DNA from: Rhynchonema sp. JSB1_4
Taxonomy: Eukaryota; Nematoda; Chromadorea; Monhysterida; Xyalidae
Assembly: GCA_030248065.1 (NCBI GenBank)
Contig: JASAMV010006079.1
Span: forward strand, 161,608 to 225,607
DNA length: 64,000 bases
Reading direction: 5' to 3'
The notes under the pieces: model-generated
The model's database searches: none
What the model was told of the DNA's origin: nothing
Seen by the model: the letters and a program-made list of their open reading frames with translations, nothing else
Position numbers and translations under genes: made by a program
Part shown: positions 12,121-24,009 of the stretch, piece after piece
Layout: the number at the start of each line of letters is the position of its first letter
How positions within the stretch are numbered: position 1 is the stretch's first letter

Positions 12121-12299
12121 GTGGTGGGAATGGGAATCGGGCCGGGCCCAGGTTTCCGGGCTTTTCGGTATGTCGGGCCGGGCCGGGCCGGGATGGTCGG
12201 CCCGAAAAGGCCCGACATCATCGAATTTCAATAAAAAATCGTGACTTTGTGCGGTAAATTTGCCAAAATTTCTTGCGATTCAGGCGATTCAGCAGATTT

Positions 12300-12900
12300 G
12301 ACTGAACAGTGTAGTTCCTGGGGCTGGGGGGGAGGGGGTGGGGCCCCCCTCGGGTACGTCTGTTCCCCCTCCATCAGTGTAGTGGCAGGCAAATGGTTGC
12401 AAGGAACCCCTGAGGTCCGAAAAAAGGGTGTTTTTTGCATGCATTATACTGCAAATTTGGCCGAAAAATTGGTACTTTTTTGCATTTTGGCCGAAAATTT
12501 CCCTAAAAAATACCTATTATATGGAAATTTGCGGGCGGAGCGCGCGATTTTTGGGGTTTTGAGGTCGAAAAACACCCATTTTTGCCTATAAAAACCATAA
12601 ATTGATGGTTACAAGGTACCATCCGGGGTGGTTGCAAGGTACCTACCCTTCCCCCCATCCCCCCCGCCCCCCCAAGGGGTGGTTGCAAGGTACCTACTCC
12701 TTCCTTAGGGGGGGAATCCCCCTATCCCGCCCCCCAGCCACTACACTGCCCTCCATGGTACGCCTGCGGCCTGCCCCACTGTTCCCCCTCCGGGTACATC
12801 TGCTCCCCCAATTTTTACCTAAAATAGGCAAATTTTGGCCTAAAATAGGCATTTTTAGGCATAAAATGAGTGATTTTTAGGTCAATGTCGTCAAAAATCG
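12300..12900. repeat. Degenerate G/C-run repeats
   Basis: CAGTGTAGTTCCTGGGG, GGTTGCAAGGTACC (three times at 12610-12700) and long runs of G or C alternate with GCCTAAAAT blocks. The same opening (CAGTGTAGTTCCTGGGG) recurs at 24018, and related G-run motifs at 10920 and 13740. No coding potential. Confidence 0.45.
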
Positions 12901-12964
12901 CCTTTTTTCCTGAAAGGGGCAAAAATGAGCCGTGTTGGTGTAGTTTGCCTTTACCTGGCCATGG

Positions 12965-13425
12965 CCTCTGACCCAATACCCAATACTCAATACCCAATAC
13001 CAGCTGAGCCGACCCACCCAATACACAATACCCCATACCAGGCGTGGCACCCAATACCCAATACCTGACCCAGAAGATTATCTGGAAATATTTTGACTTT
13101 TTGGTCGTTTAAAATGATGATGAAAGTGCTTTTCTATCATTTGAGAATGAGAAGCAAGTTCAGTTGTCTGGTGTAGACACTCGAAAGAATTTCTGATCAG
13201 AAACCATCAATTTAAGGGAAAAATTAGAAAACATTAGACAAATTATGGGTCATTTTGGTATTGCCTAAATGGAATCGCACCCACCCAATACCCAATACCA
13301 AGCGCGCCACCCAATACCAATACCAGGTATTGGGTCAGTATTGGGTACTCAATACCACACCCAGCCAATACCAGGTATTAGGTATTGGGTATGGGTATTG
13401 GGTATTGTGCCCATGCCTAATCTCG
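12965..13425. repeat. CCCAATA heptamer clusters in both orientations
   Basis: Heptamers CCCAATA/TATTGGG with variants fill 12969-13065 and 13284-13412, separated by about 210 bp of ordinary sequence. In the second cluster the unit switches strand at least twice (CAATACCAGGTATTGGG). No gene. Confidence 0.75.
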
Positions 13426-13429
13426 ACTA

Positions 13430-13725
13430 CGGTGGGTTACGGTATTCGGGGGCTGAGTGACAACCCTCGAATATCGTAATCCACTGTAATTTTGATCTGC
13501 AAGGATCGTGTCGAGACCATTTTGGTTTTTATCTATGTTTTGCGTGTTAGCGCCAGCACCAACCAACATTTCGAAGTTTTGGTGATCGACGCGCATGATG
13601 ACAATTTCCAGCTTGCTGCAGTGTGCAGCTAATACACGTGTCGATAAGCAGCGATCAGCGTGGGTCTCGCATCGCAACGATCTCGCTTGCGGTGGGTTAC
13701 GGTATTCGGGGGCTGAGTGACAACC
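13430..13725. repeat. 36-bp direct repeat, 260 bp apart
   Basis: The 36-bp sequence starting CGGTGGGTTACGGTATTCGG is present at 13430-13465 and again, identical, at 13690-13725. Confidence 0.8.
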
Positions 13726-13734
13726 TCCCGTAGA

Positions 13735-13982
13735 CTGCCTTTACCTACCCCTTCCCCCAGCTGCACCAGTGAAAACAGGTATTCTGCAAATTTTCGATTT
13801 TTTTTCAGCTTTTTGGACTTTTTCAGTTTTCGGCCCTTGAAATTTGCCTGACCGGGCCGGGCCGGGCCGACCTCAAGCCAAAATGGGCCGTGCCGGGCCG
13901 ACCTGCAGCCCTCCACCGGGCCGGGCCGGACTTTTCGCCGACCGGGCCGGGCCGACTTTACCCGGCCCGTTTCCGATCTCTG
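13735..13982. mobile_element. Right end of a second GGCCC-rich hAT-like element
   Basis: 13770-13982 is the inverted match of 10728-10925: the same order of AGTGAAAACAGGTATTCTGC, CAGCTTTTTGGACTTTTTC, GGCCC repeats and the terminal TTTCCGATCTCTG. No matching left end with an 8-bp duplication is visible next to it, so the copy is truncated or rearranged. Confidence 0.6.
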
Positions 13983-14256
13983 AACGAGACGCATTGTGCA
14001 AAGACAATGTGCCATTGAAGACATAGAAACTGCTCAAAATCTCCAAGTTAAAACGCTGTAATTTTTTTCAAATGAGTTGTTCAGGCCCTGTGTAGAGGAG
14101 AGGATGCCCTTGCCCTGTAATTAGAGGCACACAACACCGCAGCAACACTGACTCACAGGCACCATAACGCACATATTTTAACAGCAAAAGCTGTGAAAGA
14201 CCTAAAGAAGGCTGTCTATCGTTGTCATCGAACTCGCAAAAAAAGAAAAATTCAAA

Positions 14257-17200
14257 ATGTCGATGTCATCACACTCCGTGGAAGGTGAAATTGGGAAAAA
14301 GAAATCCAAGTGGAGACCGCCGAAAAGCGCGATGATCGAAGTGGATTTGATTCCAGTAACAAAGAAACGATATCTAGACATCGATTTCCAGCAGATGATC
14401 GGCGACGCGGTGAGTGGTGGGTGTATTGGGCTGGCATACTGTTATCATGAGGCCAGCGTTTCTGCCTCTTTCAGCGTGTTCTCGTAAAAAAAATAAAGGC
14501 AAGAGCACACCGATTTATATTCAGGACGATGAAGCAGGGCCATCAACTAGCCACTACGGAGGCGAGGATTATCAGACGTTTTGGGACCGTGTGGCTGAAA
14601 ATCCGAAATTCGTCAGTTGTTATCTTCATACGGCCGTTGCGCTTTAATTTTGCATTTTGTCGCAATATCTTTTCTGCATTCAGAAAAAGAACAAACGCAA
14701 AGCGCGAGAGAAGGTCAATCAATTGATGCGTGATCACAAACTGTTGGGCAGCGGCTATGACATGAACGACCCATTTATAGACGACGATGACATGGTTGGC
14801 GCCAGTTCAAGCATCATCGTTTTTTTCAATTTTGATCAGGTCCTTAAACGTTTGGAGAACATTTACACTTGTTTTGATTCTCCAGGTCGAAAATATAATT
14901 CCCGCCAACATGGAGCTGAAACACAAAGGCTTTTTTATCAATCGAAAACCACTCGAGCTGAAGGAAGTCAGCGAAAGTTCCGAGTCTGAGTCAGACAGCT
15001 CGAGTGATGAAGAAGACGATTCGGACAAGGAATCAAACAAAAAAGGAACTGCGCAGGAAACACCAGCTCCAGCTGATAATGGGGGCGCTGAAACGGATGC
15101 AGACGCCAGCAATAAACTGGTTTGTTTTTATCACGAGCAAAATAAATCTTCACAATTACAATAATGTTATTTTGCAGCGAGCAATTGTGATCAGCAGCAG
15201 CGATGATGAAGGCGAAAGCACAGAATCACCATCGGCAGCAAACAGCGCTCCCGTGACCACTAGTTCGACATCTGGAACGACCGCGGCAACCAAACCTGCC
15301 ACGGTAAGTCTGAGAAAGAAACCTTTCAATGTTTTTGTGTCCGACGGATGAAGACAGTTTTATTGCAACAACAATGGGTATTTTATAACCATGGACACAT
15401 CTTCAGACCGTGCCGCCGCCAGCGAAACGTAAACAGACTGAGACCGCCAATGGCGAAATTGCCACAATGAAGAAGACGAAAACATCGAAATCGCCGGGTG
15501 AGTTCACAGATTGTGGATGTTAGTGCTGAAAACCGAGCTGACAGGAATGCCGCGTGGTGAGGGGCAGTTTCATCATGTCGTGCAGAGAAAATTTGTTTGT
15601 CGCATAAAAGGCTCGATCCGTGAAATGTAATCTTGCGATTGTCCATCCTTTTGTTGATAGGGTCCACGGCCAAAAATCAGTCGAACAGCAAACCGCAACC
15701 GGCGAAACGAGCACCGCAACAGTCGACCACCACTGCGGTGGCTAACAAGATCAAGAAACGCAGGTAAACACAAGCGATTATTAATCCGATTAAACTATAC
15801 CTAACGTTTTTTCTCTTTTGTTCGTTCAGTATGAAGCAGCCGTCGACACCGAGTGCCGATGCGAAGAAGGCCGGTCAAGCGCAACAGCCCGCATCCAGCG
15901 CCCTGTCCACCAGCCCGTCAAGCGCATCGGTTGCCGCTCAGATGCAACAAGCGCTGGCCGCTTTGGCGAAAATGCCAGCAAACCCCGATATTCAACAGAT
16001 GAACGAAACGTTGGCCTTGCTGCAGAAGTTGAACCAACAGAAAATGACGCCGCAACAGATTCAGATGCTCAAACCGTACTTGCAGCAGCTGGCCGCCGGA
16101 GGCGCTGGTGTGAGTTTATTATTGTGCATATTTACATGTGACTATGCGTTAAACATGTGCTCCGTTTGAAGTGTTTGTTGCAGCTATTTATTATTTCAAG
16201 TGGGACCGTAAATTATTTCAGAAGTCCCACAGCCCGGCTACACCGACAGCCGGCAGCAGCAGCACGATGAGTTCAACATCAACACCCAAATCAGCTATTA
16301 ATGTTGCACAAGCGGCACAACAACGCTCCGAGCCGCAACGCATGGTCGGACGGGCACCCACGTTCAAAGCCAGGACAACGGCGTCTGGTCAGTATTTTCT
16401 GCTTTTTATTACCGTTTGAGGCGGTGGACTTTGAACAACATAAATATATTATTCTCCAGGTGGTGGCTCACCAGCCCGGAAGAGTGCGCTTCAGCTGTTG
16501 CAGAGTGCTCCACAGAAATTAAGAGCCCTGTTTGCCATGTTCGATCAGGTGAGATTTGACAGCTGTATTTTGCTCATATTATATTGTTAGTTTACGTCGG
16601 ATCGATCGATACGTACCTGGAGCGAACTAACCCAAAACGGGCCTTATGCTAATAGTGTGACAATGCGTAATTTTAGCACACAGAATATTCAACGCACTTA
16701 CTTATTCCATACTCTAGGTGCAATTATGGTAGAAATTAAAGACTTCGTCCTTTTTAGTGTGTGCAACAACAAAAGCGCGACGGTGCCAAGAAGACCAGTT
16801 GGACTGACGAGCTGGAGTGGTCGATAGTTCGGTTTGTTGGGTTAAGGAATTCAGAAAGAAAAGTGTGTTGACACTTTTCTGCAACCAATCCCGCAATTTC
16901 AGCGTTTGTTTTATTGCGTGCACACCAATGTTTTTTGCCACAAATGGTGGCTCGTGGGCCACTAAAAATTTTGATTGAGCCGCAAGATTTTGGCAAATGA
17001 GCCACCACACCAATGAGTCACTGGCCCATTTTGAAAAAAGCCTGTGCACACCAACTCAATAATACTTTACTACTTTCAGTGTGATCAGAGAGTCGGGCCG
17101 ACATCTGACTCGGTCGGAAGTTCGTCAAATCGAGTTCCTAATGGCCTCCAAGCTCAACATCACGCGTGACACAATGCAAAGCCGAGTGAGTGGGAAGTTG

Positions 17201-20200
17201 AAGGAACAGGTCGCACCGCCTACACCCACGGCTGTCGGTGCCACCGCGAAGATGCCAAACACCGATCAGGAATTGATTGCGAAAATCGCGGCGCAGAAGT
17301 GAGTTGTGTGTTTACGACGGCTGCAATAATTTTGCCTTGGATTATTTTCGAATGTGTAATTGATTTTAAGTCCGACGGAGCTTTTTAGAGCTGCCGAGAC
17401 AGCGGCCAAACAATTGGCGTCCACTAGCGGTACGCCATCTGCCGCAACTGTTGTGAGCACACAACCATCTGTGCCCTTCAGCAGTAAGTTATATTACATT
17501 CTAAAATTTGATGATCATTGGGTTTCTTATCATCGCGAGTTGTGATGAGTAATCGACAATTTTGTCTTCATCCTTTAGTCACGAGCACGCCAGTGTCGTC
17601 GCGTGCCACGTCGGTCAGTCAACCGACCCAAATCATTGCCAACACAACCATTCCGTTACAAGTGTCGGCTGCCACCACAGTATCGAATTCGAGCACTAAC
17701 ATGGCAGCCACCTTGCCACCCAGACCATCACCCAATGCTGTACAACCGCTCGACGGCCGACCAAAACAGATTGTGGAGGAATTTAAACGGGTAAAAATTG
17801 TGTCTCACTGTGGATATTGTCTGACGTTTGTTCCTGTTTGATGTCTCCTCAGCACACCACACACGCAGAGTTGTAGTGTTACCGTCTTTTTCCACTCCAG
17901 CTCTGGGACAACGAATCAGCGTGGAAGGGTATTGGTGGTCGCAAGGTTACCTGGACACCTGAATTGAAGGATTGCATCAATGAGTGAGTCGTTTTACCAG
18001 TGTTTGTTCAGGGTTTGCATTTGAATGCAATTTTTTCAAATTACTTTTTCACAATTGCAGCGTAATGGACCAATGTCGGAAGGCAGGCGCCAACCAGACG
18101 GTTCGCTGTGCGGTCAAGTCGCAAATCGCCGAAATTATGGACATCAAAAAGTCGAGTCTCGAGGCGGCAATGTGGAAGAACAAATCGAAGCCAACTCCTG
18201 GTCCGGGCCAGGGCACCGATGGCATCCGGTTGCACGCGGTCGGCACCGGTACCGTACAAGGACTGACTGCTGGTGATAGTGCGCCCAGACCAATTGATCT
18301 CGCCATCACCGACAACACACCGCCGTCGTTGAAGAATGTCATTGTTGGTTCTGTTTCGCTGTGTTTTGATTTTGAGCCACAAGAATGCTCGGAGATTAGT
18401 AGGTCATGTATTGCTTGTTCACGGTGATTTTACATCAAAAATTAGTGATGCCACAACTTTCGACCAGTGTAAAACTTGTTCTCAGCTCCCGGGCAGCAAT
18501 TACACAACCTTTATATTTTCGTAGATAGTGGCATCAGTAGGCAGCAAAACATTGCTGACTGAAAAAGTCACGTGGTGACCAATGCAAGACCGGTCCCATC
18601 AATCACCGTGTTTAAGTTTGATTCCGAGTTTAGTGCGGTCGGTGGTTGACGTGGGCAACGATCACCTTTGTTGCAGAGCACGCCACCGAGCAGCAGGCAG
18701 TCACACGACGACGACATTCAAGTGATCTCACCACCCAAACAATCCTCCGGCCGCCCTCCGCCGCATCAACACTACGACAACACTATGAAACAAATCGAGA
18801 ACTTGAAAAATGGTACGCGCATGGTGTGAGTGTTCGTTCGTTGACTAGTGGATGCGCACGATTTGTGTTTTTAATGGTATAGTAAATTTCTAAATTCGCT
18901 GCCGCACAGTAACGTGCGCCCCATAGTTAATGTCAGGTTCTAAACCCGAAAATCAACCTGTGAAACATTCAGACAGCCAACACACACGAAGCTTGCCAGC
19001 CAGCCAGGCAGCTGCGCGTAATGTTTCAGAACCGCGCATGGTTAGCGTTCGGGTTTATAACTTGACATTAACTCCACGATCATCCGGTTTCTTCTTCGTA
19101 ATATATTTATTTTTTTCTTCTTGTCTCAAATATCACGACGAAAGAAAATTTTTTGTGTTGGATTTTTCACATAAAATAACATATCACTATCCAGTTATAA
19201 AATATACACACCCACACCCCATCTCGCTGCTTTTGCGTTTTCCTACACCACACACACACATCACAAATTCTCACCTTCATACTAGTTCCCCCCATCCTCC
19301 AACTGATCCCACCCCTCTCTCCTATATATAACTCACAGATACACACATAACATCTCCTAATTTAATAACAAAACAATCCACCAATACACACACCACACCC
19401 CACACCCCCACCACCCAAACTCAACACACACAAACCCATACCCACCCCACCTCCCCAAATCATCCACCCACACACCAACACCCACCCAAACCCCAAAACC
19501 AAAACAACAACAATGGGGCGTATTTTATGGGACGTATTTTACACGCGGCAGCGAATTTGGAAATTTACTGTAGTACGTCTGTTTGAAGCATTGTTTCTTG
19601 GCTAGCCTTCGATTATTAACGCCTTGCCAATGCGTCGTTCGTTTATTATTTACCTCACCTCTAATGCTTGACTGCTGCGGGTGATTTTTCGTTTATTTTT
19701 TTGCATTTTACACTTTATTTCCGCAATGTTTTGATAGTATGTGTTTCTCACTCAGCATTTGTCACGATACCATTGCCACGGTACAATACTGTGACTTGAG
19801 CATGTTATTGTAATTGTGCACTTCGCCCGCTTGAACGCGGTTTCATAATTTTTTCGCAGATTTTCTTTTTTACCGCGATTTTCACTGCGTGTTCAATGTC
19901 ACATACCTACAATTTATGTCCGGTTGATCTCCGTCCCAACATTGTTCACACCGGTATATTACACATCTCGCACTTTGTTCACAATAAAACATGCGTTCAG
20001 CAATCGCGGAGAAAATTATGTCCCCTGACTTTGCAGTGATCAATGCGCGCTACATCAAAGCCGTACAACAACACAGGGCCAAGTACGGCATGAACAACAA
20101 GTACGTAAGATCCCTCAGTGCTTCAATGGGTGGAACTTTCGAAACGGTGTAAAGGTCAGTTGGGCGTAAAGGTCGGTGTAAAGTTCGGTCGAAAGCTCGG

Positions 20201-21497
20201 TCGGCGTAGCTCGGTGTAAACGTGAAACATTGCCTGTTCTTAACGTGAAATGTTTCAACTTTACACCGAGGTCTATCACACTGAGCTGTCGACCGAGCTT
20301 TCCACCGACCTTTACATCCAACTGACCTTTACACCGTTTCGAAAATATCACCCAATGTTTTGTTGTGCTTTGCTTCACAATTTAATGGCAGTTGTCTTGC
20401 TTTCAATTGTTTGCAGGAACGTGGAATTCGCGTTGCCACCCGCTGAGTTCGGGTAAGTTGTCGATACAAAATGGTTGACCTGTTTTGCCCCCTGCTTTGA
20501 TTGAGTAATTTCTGTACTGACAGTGACGGCATACGAATCGTGATCTGTGCATTGATGGGCCACTACGACCGTCACCCGGACACGCAGACCAAATACAGTC
20601 GCGCGGGGTTCCTAATGGAAGTGATGCGGCAGAAAATTGTGAAGGAATTCACGCAGCGATATGAGAATCCGATGCTGAATGCCCGGTGTGTGATAGATTT
20701 CATTGTCGGTTTACATTTGTTGTTGCATAAGTCGAGTCGTGAAACTTCAACTGCAAGTTGCAGCACCATAATTGCGTGTGCCCATGTGTCAATGCCCAGC
20801 GACTACTGTGCCAAATCTGCCGAAACAATTGTCGAAGCGTTACGTCAAGCCAACAACGGCAGCATGCAGTCTGCAAAATCACATGCCAATTCTGTGCGCT
20901 CTGACAACTCGACCCCAGCAAGCACGCCAACTACTAAATTGCAGCCGACATTGAGCTCCGGTTCTCAGCCCAGGTCGGCTACAACGACACCGAAACCTGT
21001 GATCTCGACGCAGACCAGGACCACGCCGGCCTTGGTGAATCAGGCAACCAATAGTCAGCCGAACGCAGCCGGTCAATACACACCAGAAATGTTGGCCAAT
21101 CTGTCAGCCAACTTAACCAACGAACAATTGAATACGTTTGCAAAGGTCGGTGTTGGAAGCAAGAGCACAAATCTTCTAAATTTGCCACAAGGCACAGAGG
21201 GTTCCAGAGTGTCGCGATATTTTTCAGGAGTTCGACAAATATCTGCCTCCGCAGCACGTCCCAGTGGCAACTCAACAGAGTAGCCAACCAGCGCGCAGCT
21301 CCGCTCATCCGTCGATCTCATCTATCCAATCACAGCCAGCTGCGACCACGAGCAACCGTCAACCCTCCGCTGCAATGGATCAACAAGCGCAATGGCTCAG
21401 TCAACAACTGGGCATGAACATGAACCAAGAGTATTGGCGCTATTTGTATGCTGGACAAATGCATGGGGCACAACAATCGCACAGATATCAAAGATGA
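14257..21497 (+). CDS. UBN1: Ubinuclein (HIRA complex subunit)
   Basis: This is the HIRA-complex subunit that helps deposit histone H3.3. Exons: 14257-14409, 14525-14611, 14684-14794, 14886-15119, 15178-15303, 15407-15497, 15661-15763, 15830-16109, 16222-16387, 16460-16548, 16758-16831, 17080-17298, 17389-17483, 17579-17790, 17901-17983, 18061-18343, 18677-18812, 20001-20100, 20417-20452, 20524-20685, 20764-21145 (or from 20800), 21228-21497. All phases close, giving about 1163 residues; human UBN1 is 1134. The Hpc2-related domain is at residues 100-150: GYDMNDPFIDDDDM, then IPANMELKHKGFFINRKPLEL, followed by an acidic Ser/Asp/Glu tract. Lys-rich, Gln-rich and Ser/Thr/Pro-rich low-complexity follows. 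Two WT(D/P)EL segments, near residues 495-560 and 697-740, may be a degenerate middle domain. Introns 11 and 18 hold mobile elements. Confidence 0.88.
16919..17055. mobile_element. Short GAGCCAC/GTGGCTC element in ubinuclein intron 11
   Basis: GTGCACACCAA stands at 16919-16929 and GTGCACACCAA again at 17044-17054; between them is a palindrome-rich unit (GCCACAAATGGTGGCTC, GGCAAATGAGCCACCA). A related unit lies at 23545-23690. The flanking 11-mers look like a target-site duplication. Confidence 0.65.
18350..18660. repeat. Dispersed repeat in ubinuclein intron 16
   Basis: ATTAGTGATGCCACAACTTTCG, split here as ATTAGTGATGCCAC and ACTTTCGACCA, and the following block match 235-320. The stretch is intronic between the exons ending at 18343 and starting at 18677. 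Confidence 0.45.
19200..19515 (+). repeat. Simple CA/CCA-rich tract in ubinuclein intron 17
   Basis: About 300 bp are built almost only of C, A and some T on the plus strand (ACACACCCACACCCC, CCCACCCAAACTCAAC). It ends abruptly at AACAACAACAATGGGGCG. The host intron spans 18813-20000. Confidence 0.7.
20128..20353. mobile_element. 226-bp foldback MITE, copy 1
   Basis: GGGTGGAACTTTCGAAACGG pairs with CCGTTTCGAAAATATCACCC. The unit is almost wholly self-complementary and is flanked by AAT on both sides (20125-20127, 20354-20356). A near-identical copy is at 30707-30933. It lies in a ubinuclein intron. Confidence 0.85.
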
Positions 21498-21863
21498 CCG
21501 TCTGTGATTGGAAGTTATTTATCAATTCGGAATTTTTGGATCTGGGAGCCACAAGTCGCAAATGTGACGATCAGAACAAATTAACGATAATTATCCTTTC
21601 ATTGATTCAAATCAACTGCAATTGTGAATCGGTGCGTTGTGACACCCATTCATTGTTTGTGTTGCCAGTTACTCAAACGTCTTTACATGGTGCAATGATA
21701 CAAGACTCAAACTCAATGTTTGTATTTTTCGGTCTCACGAGCACAGGGCCACAACCAAACCAAAGTTTCGATAAGAACAACAATAAAATAGCACGCCGTT
21801 CATGAAAGCGGTTCCGTTCTGGGCACTCATTCCAACCAACGAGGCTCGCGTAAACAACCGCTC

Positions 21864-22430
21864 TCAAGCCGCAATAATTTCTGACACCAACCTATCGACA
21901 ATTGCACAAAACACATCATTATTATCGGTTGGTATAATATAATCCCAGTGTGAAACATCATCCAGTTGGCACTCACTGTCTGCGTCATCCACACCAGCGA
22001 CGAACGACCAGCCTCGCTTTTGACGCACATCATTTGGACAGGTCAAACGGACTTGCACGATTTTCGACGTTTCGGAGTAATGTTGGCTGAAGAAATGTAG
22101 ATCGGTGTGACGGCGACAGTCAGCCACCAGCCAAATTGGGTACTTATCGGCGTTTTTCATCTTGATAGCGGCACGACAGAAGATTTCTGGGTTTTCATTG
22201 CGAATTCGCTCACTCCAAGCGATCATTTCGGCTCGATGATGCTCTTTATAGCCGGCCGACGACATTAATTCTTCGAAATTGAGTTCATTCAGACGGGCGT
22301 ATTCGGCCTTGATTGGCTCGCTCAGGTGCAGGACACAAGAACCGCGCAATCTTTGGGATAGAATTTCACACAAATGGTCTTTGCCGCATTTTCGTTTGCC
22401 CGAAATTAGCAGAATAACAGATGGGGCCAT
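21864..22430 (-). CDS. PMVK: Phosphomevalonate kinase
   Basis: A single exon encodes 188 residues of the animal-type phosphomevalonate kinase, which converts mevalonate 5-phosphate to the diphosphate in isoprenoid synthesis. Seen: an N-terminal nucleotide-binding loop SGKRKCGKD (residues 10-18), RLRGSCVLHLSEPIKAEYA, NFEELMSSAGYKE, the PIWLVADCRRHTDLHFF block and the C-terminal RGWSFVAGVDDADSECQLDD. Length is that of the animal family (about 192). The ATG at 22430 is the first in frame and the family start. It lies 205 bp downstream of SEC61G on the same strand and converges on ubinuclein. It ends EIIAA, with no clear peroxisome signal. Confidence 0.95.
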   Translation of the reverse strand: MAPSVILLISGKRKCGKDHLCEILSQRLRGSCVLHLSEPIKAEYARLNELNFEELMSSAGYKEHHRAEMIAWSERIRNENPEIFCRAAIKMKNADKYPIWLVADCRRHTDLHFFSQHYSETSKIVQVRLTCPNDVRQKRGWSFVAGVDDADSECQLDDVSHWDYIIPTDNNDVFCAIVDRLVSEIIAA

Positions 22431-22635
22431 ATTGGCTCGATCAATAAGAATAACAATAAGAGAAACAAAAAGAATAACAATATATTAATATTTGGAGATA
22501 CAGTCAAACAATAAACAGGAGAGAACAAAACAACGAACAATATAAATTATAGATACGGCTAGGGTTGGAGACCAAAATATAAAAAGAGATAAAAATGAAG
22601 CACTTGGATAATTGATCTGGGGCACGCGCTGAAGT

Positions 22636-23339
<704 letters not shown>

Positions 23340-23544
23340 TTTGAGATCGCAAGCACAGAGTGTCAAATCAAAGACAAGTTAGTGAGTTGCTTTGCTGGAT
23401 CTGCAGGTGAAAAACAAATGTCAGTTGCACTGCTTGAGTTTTTCGGCCGCAGTCAGCGACAGCGACCGCCAGACAAAAAACATCAACAGTGTTCTAATAT
23501 AAACCTCCTTTTTCAGGGAATTAGTCTGCCGTGAGGAGAACAGG

Positions 23545-23700
23545 ATTTTTGCCACTAACGGTGGCTCATTGGGCAACTATAAAAATTTTGTACCAGCCAC
23601 TAGATTCTGGCAAATGAGCCACCAACGAGCCACAAGAATTTCAGGGAGCCAGCGCCAGTATTTGAGTAAGAATGACGAATGAGCCACTAGATTTTTGGCA
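23545..23700. repeat. GTGGCTCATT/GAGCCAC element, second copy
   Basis: TTTTTGCCACTAACGGTGGC through GGCAAATGAGCCACCAACGA matches the ubinuclein intron 11 unit (16919-17055). Further short copies (GAGCCACTAGATTTTTGGC) follow to about 23710. Confidence 0.6.
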
Positions 23701-24009
23701 AACCAGCCACTGAGGGGGAACGAGGAAGGAAAGACCCACATTCAGGAAAAAGTGCTTTTCGAGGACAGCGAAAAAAACTGACCTATTTTTTGCCTAGTTC
23801 TGGAAAAAATCTGGGTAGCTACACCACTGCCTCCTGACCTCTGGTTCAGAAAAATCGCAAAAAAATTATGACACAAATCGGGTAAAAATCTGACCCAAAA
23901 AATGGTCCGGCCGGGCCAAGGCCAGTTGTTGATCTGCCAATTGCGACCTCTGATTCAGAAGAAATAAATTATGTGATGACAAATAAAAATCTGACCCAAA
24001 AAAATTCGG

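Noticed and set aside
11939..12244. Open frames in several frames over GGCCC repeats (Arg/Ala/Gly/Pro-rich)
   Set aside because: Stop-poor because of base composition; repetitive on both strands, no family.
12965..13425. CRISPR-like array
   Set aside because: The heptamers are too short, vary, and have no unique spacers; the window is eukaryotic.
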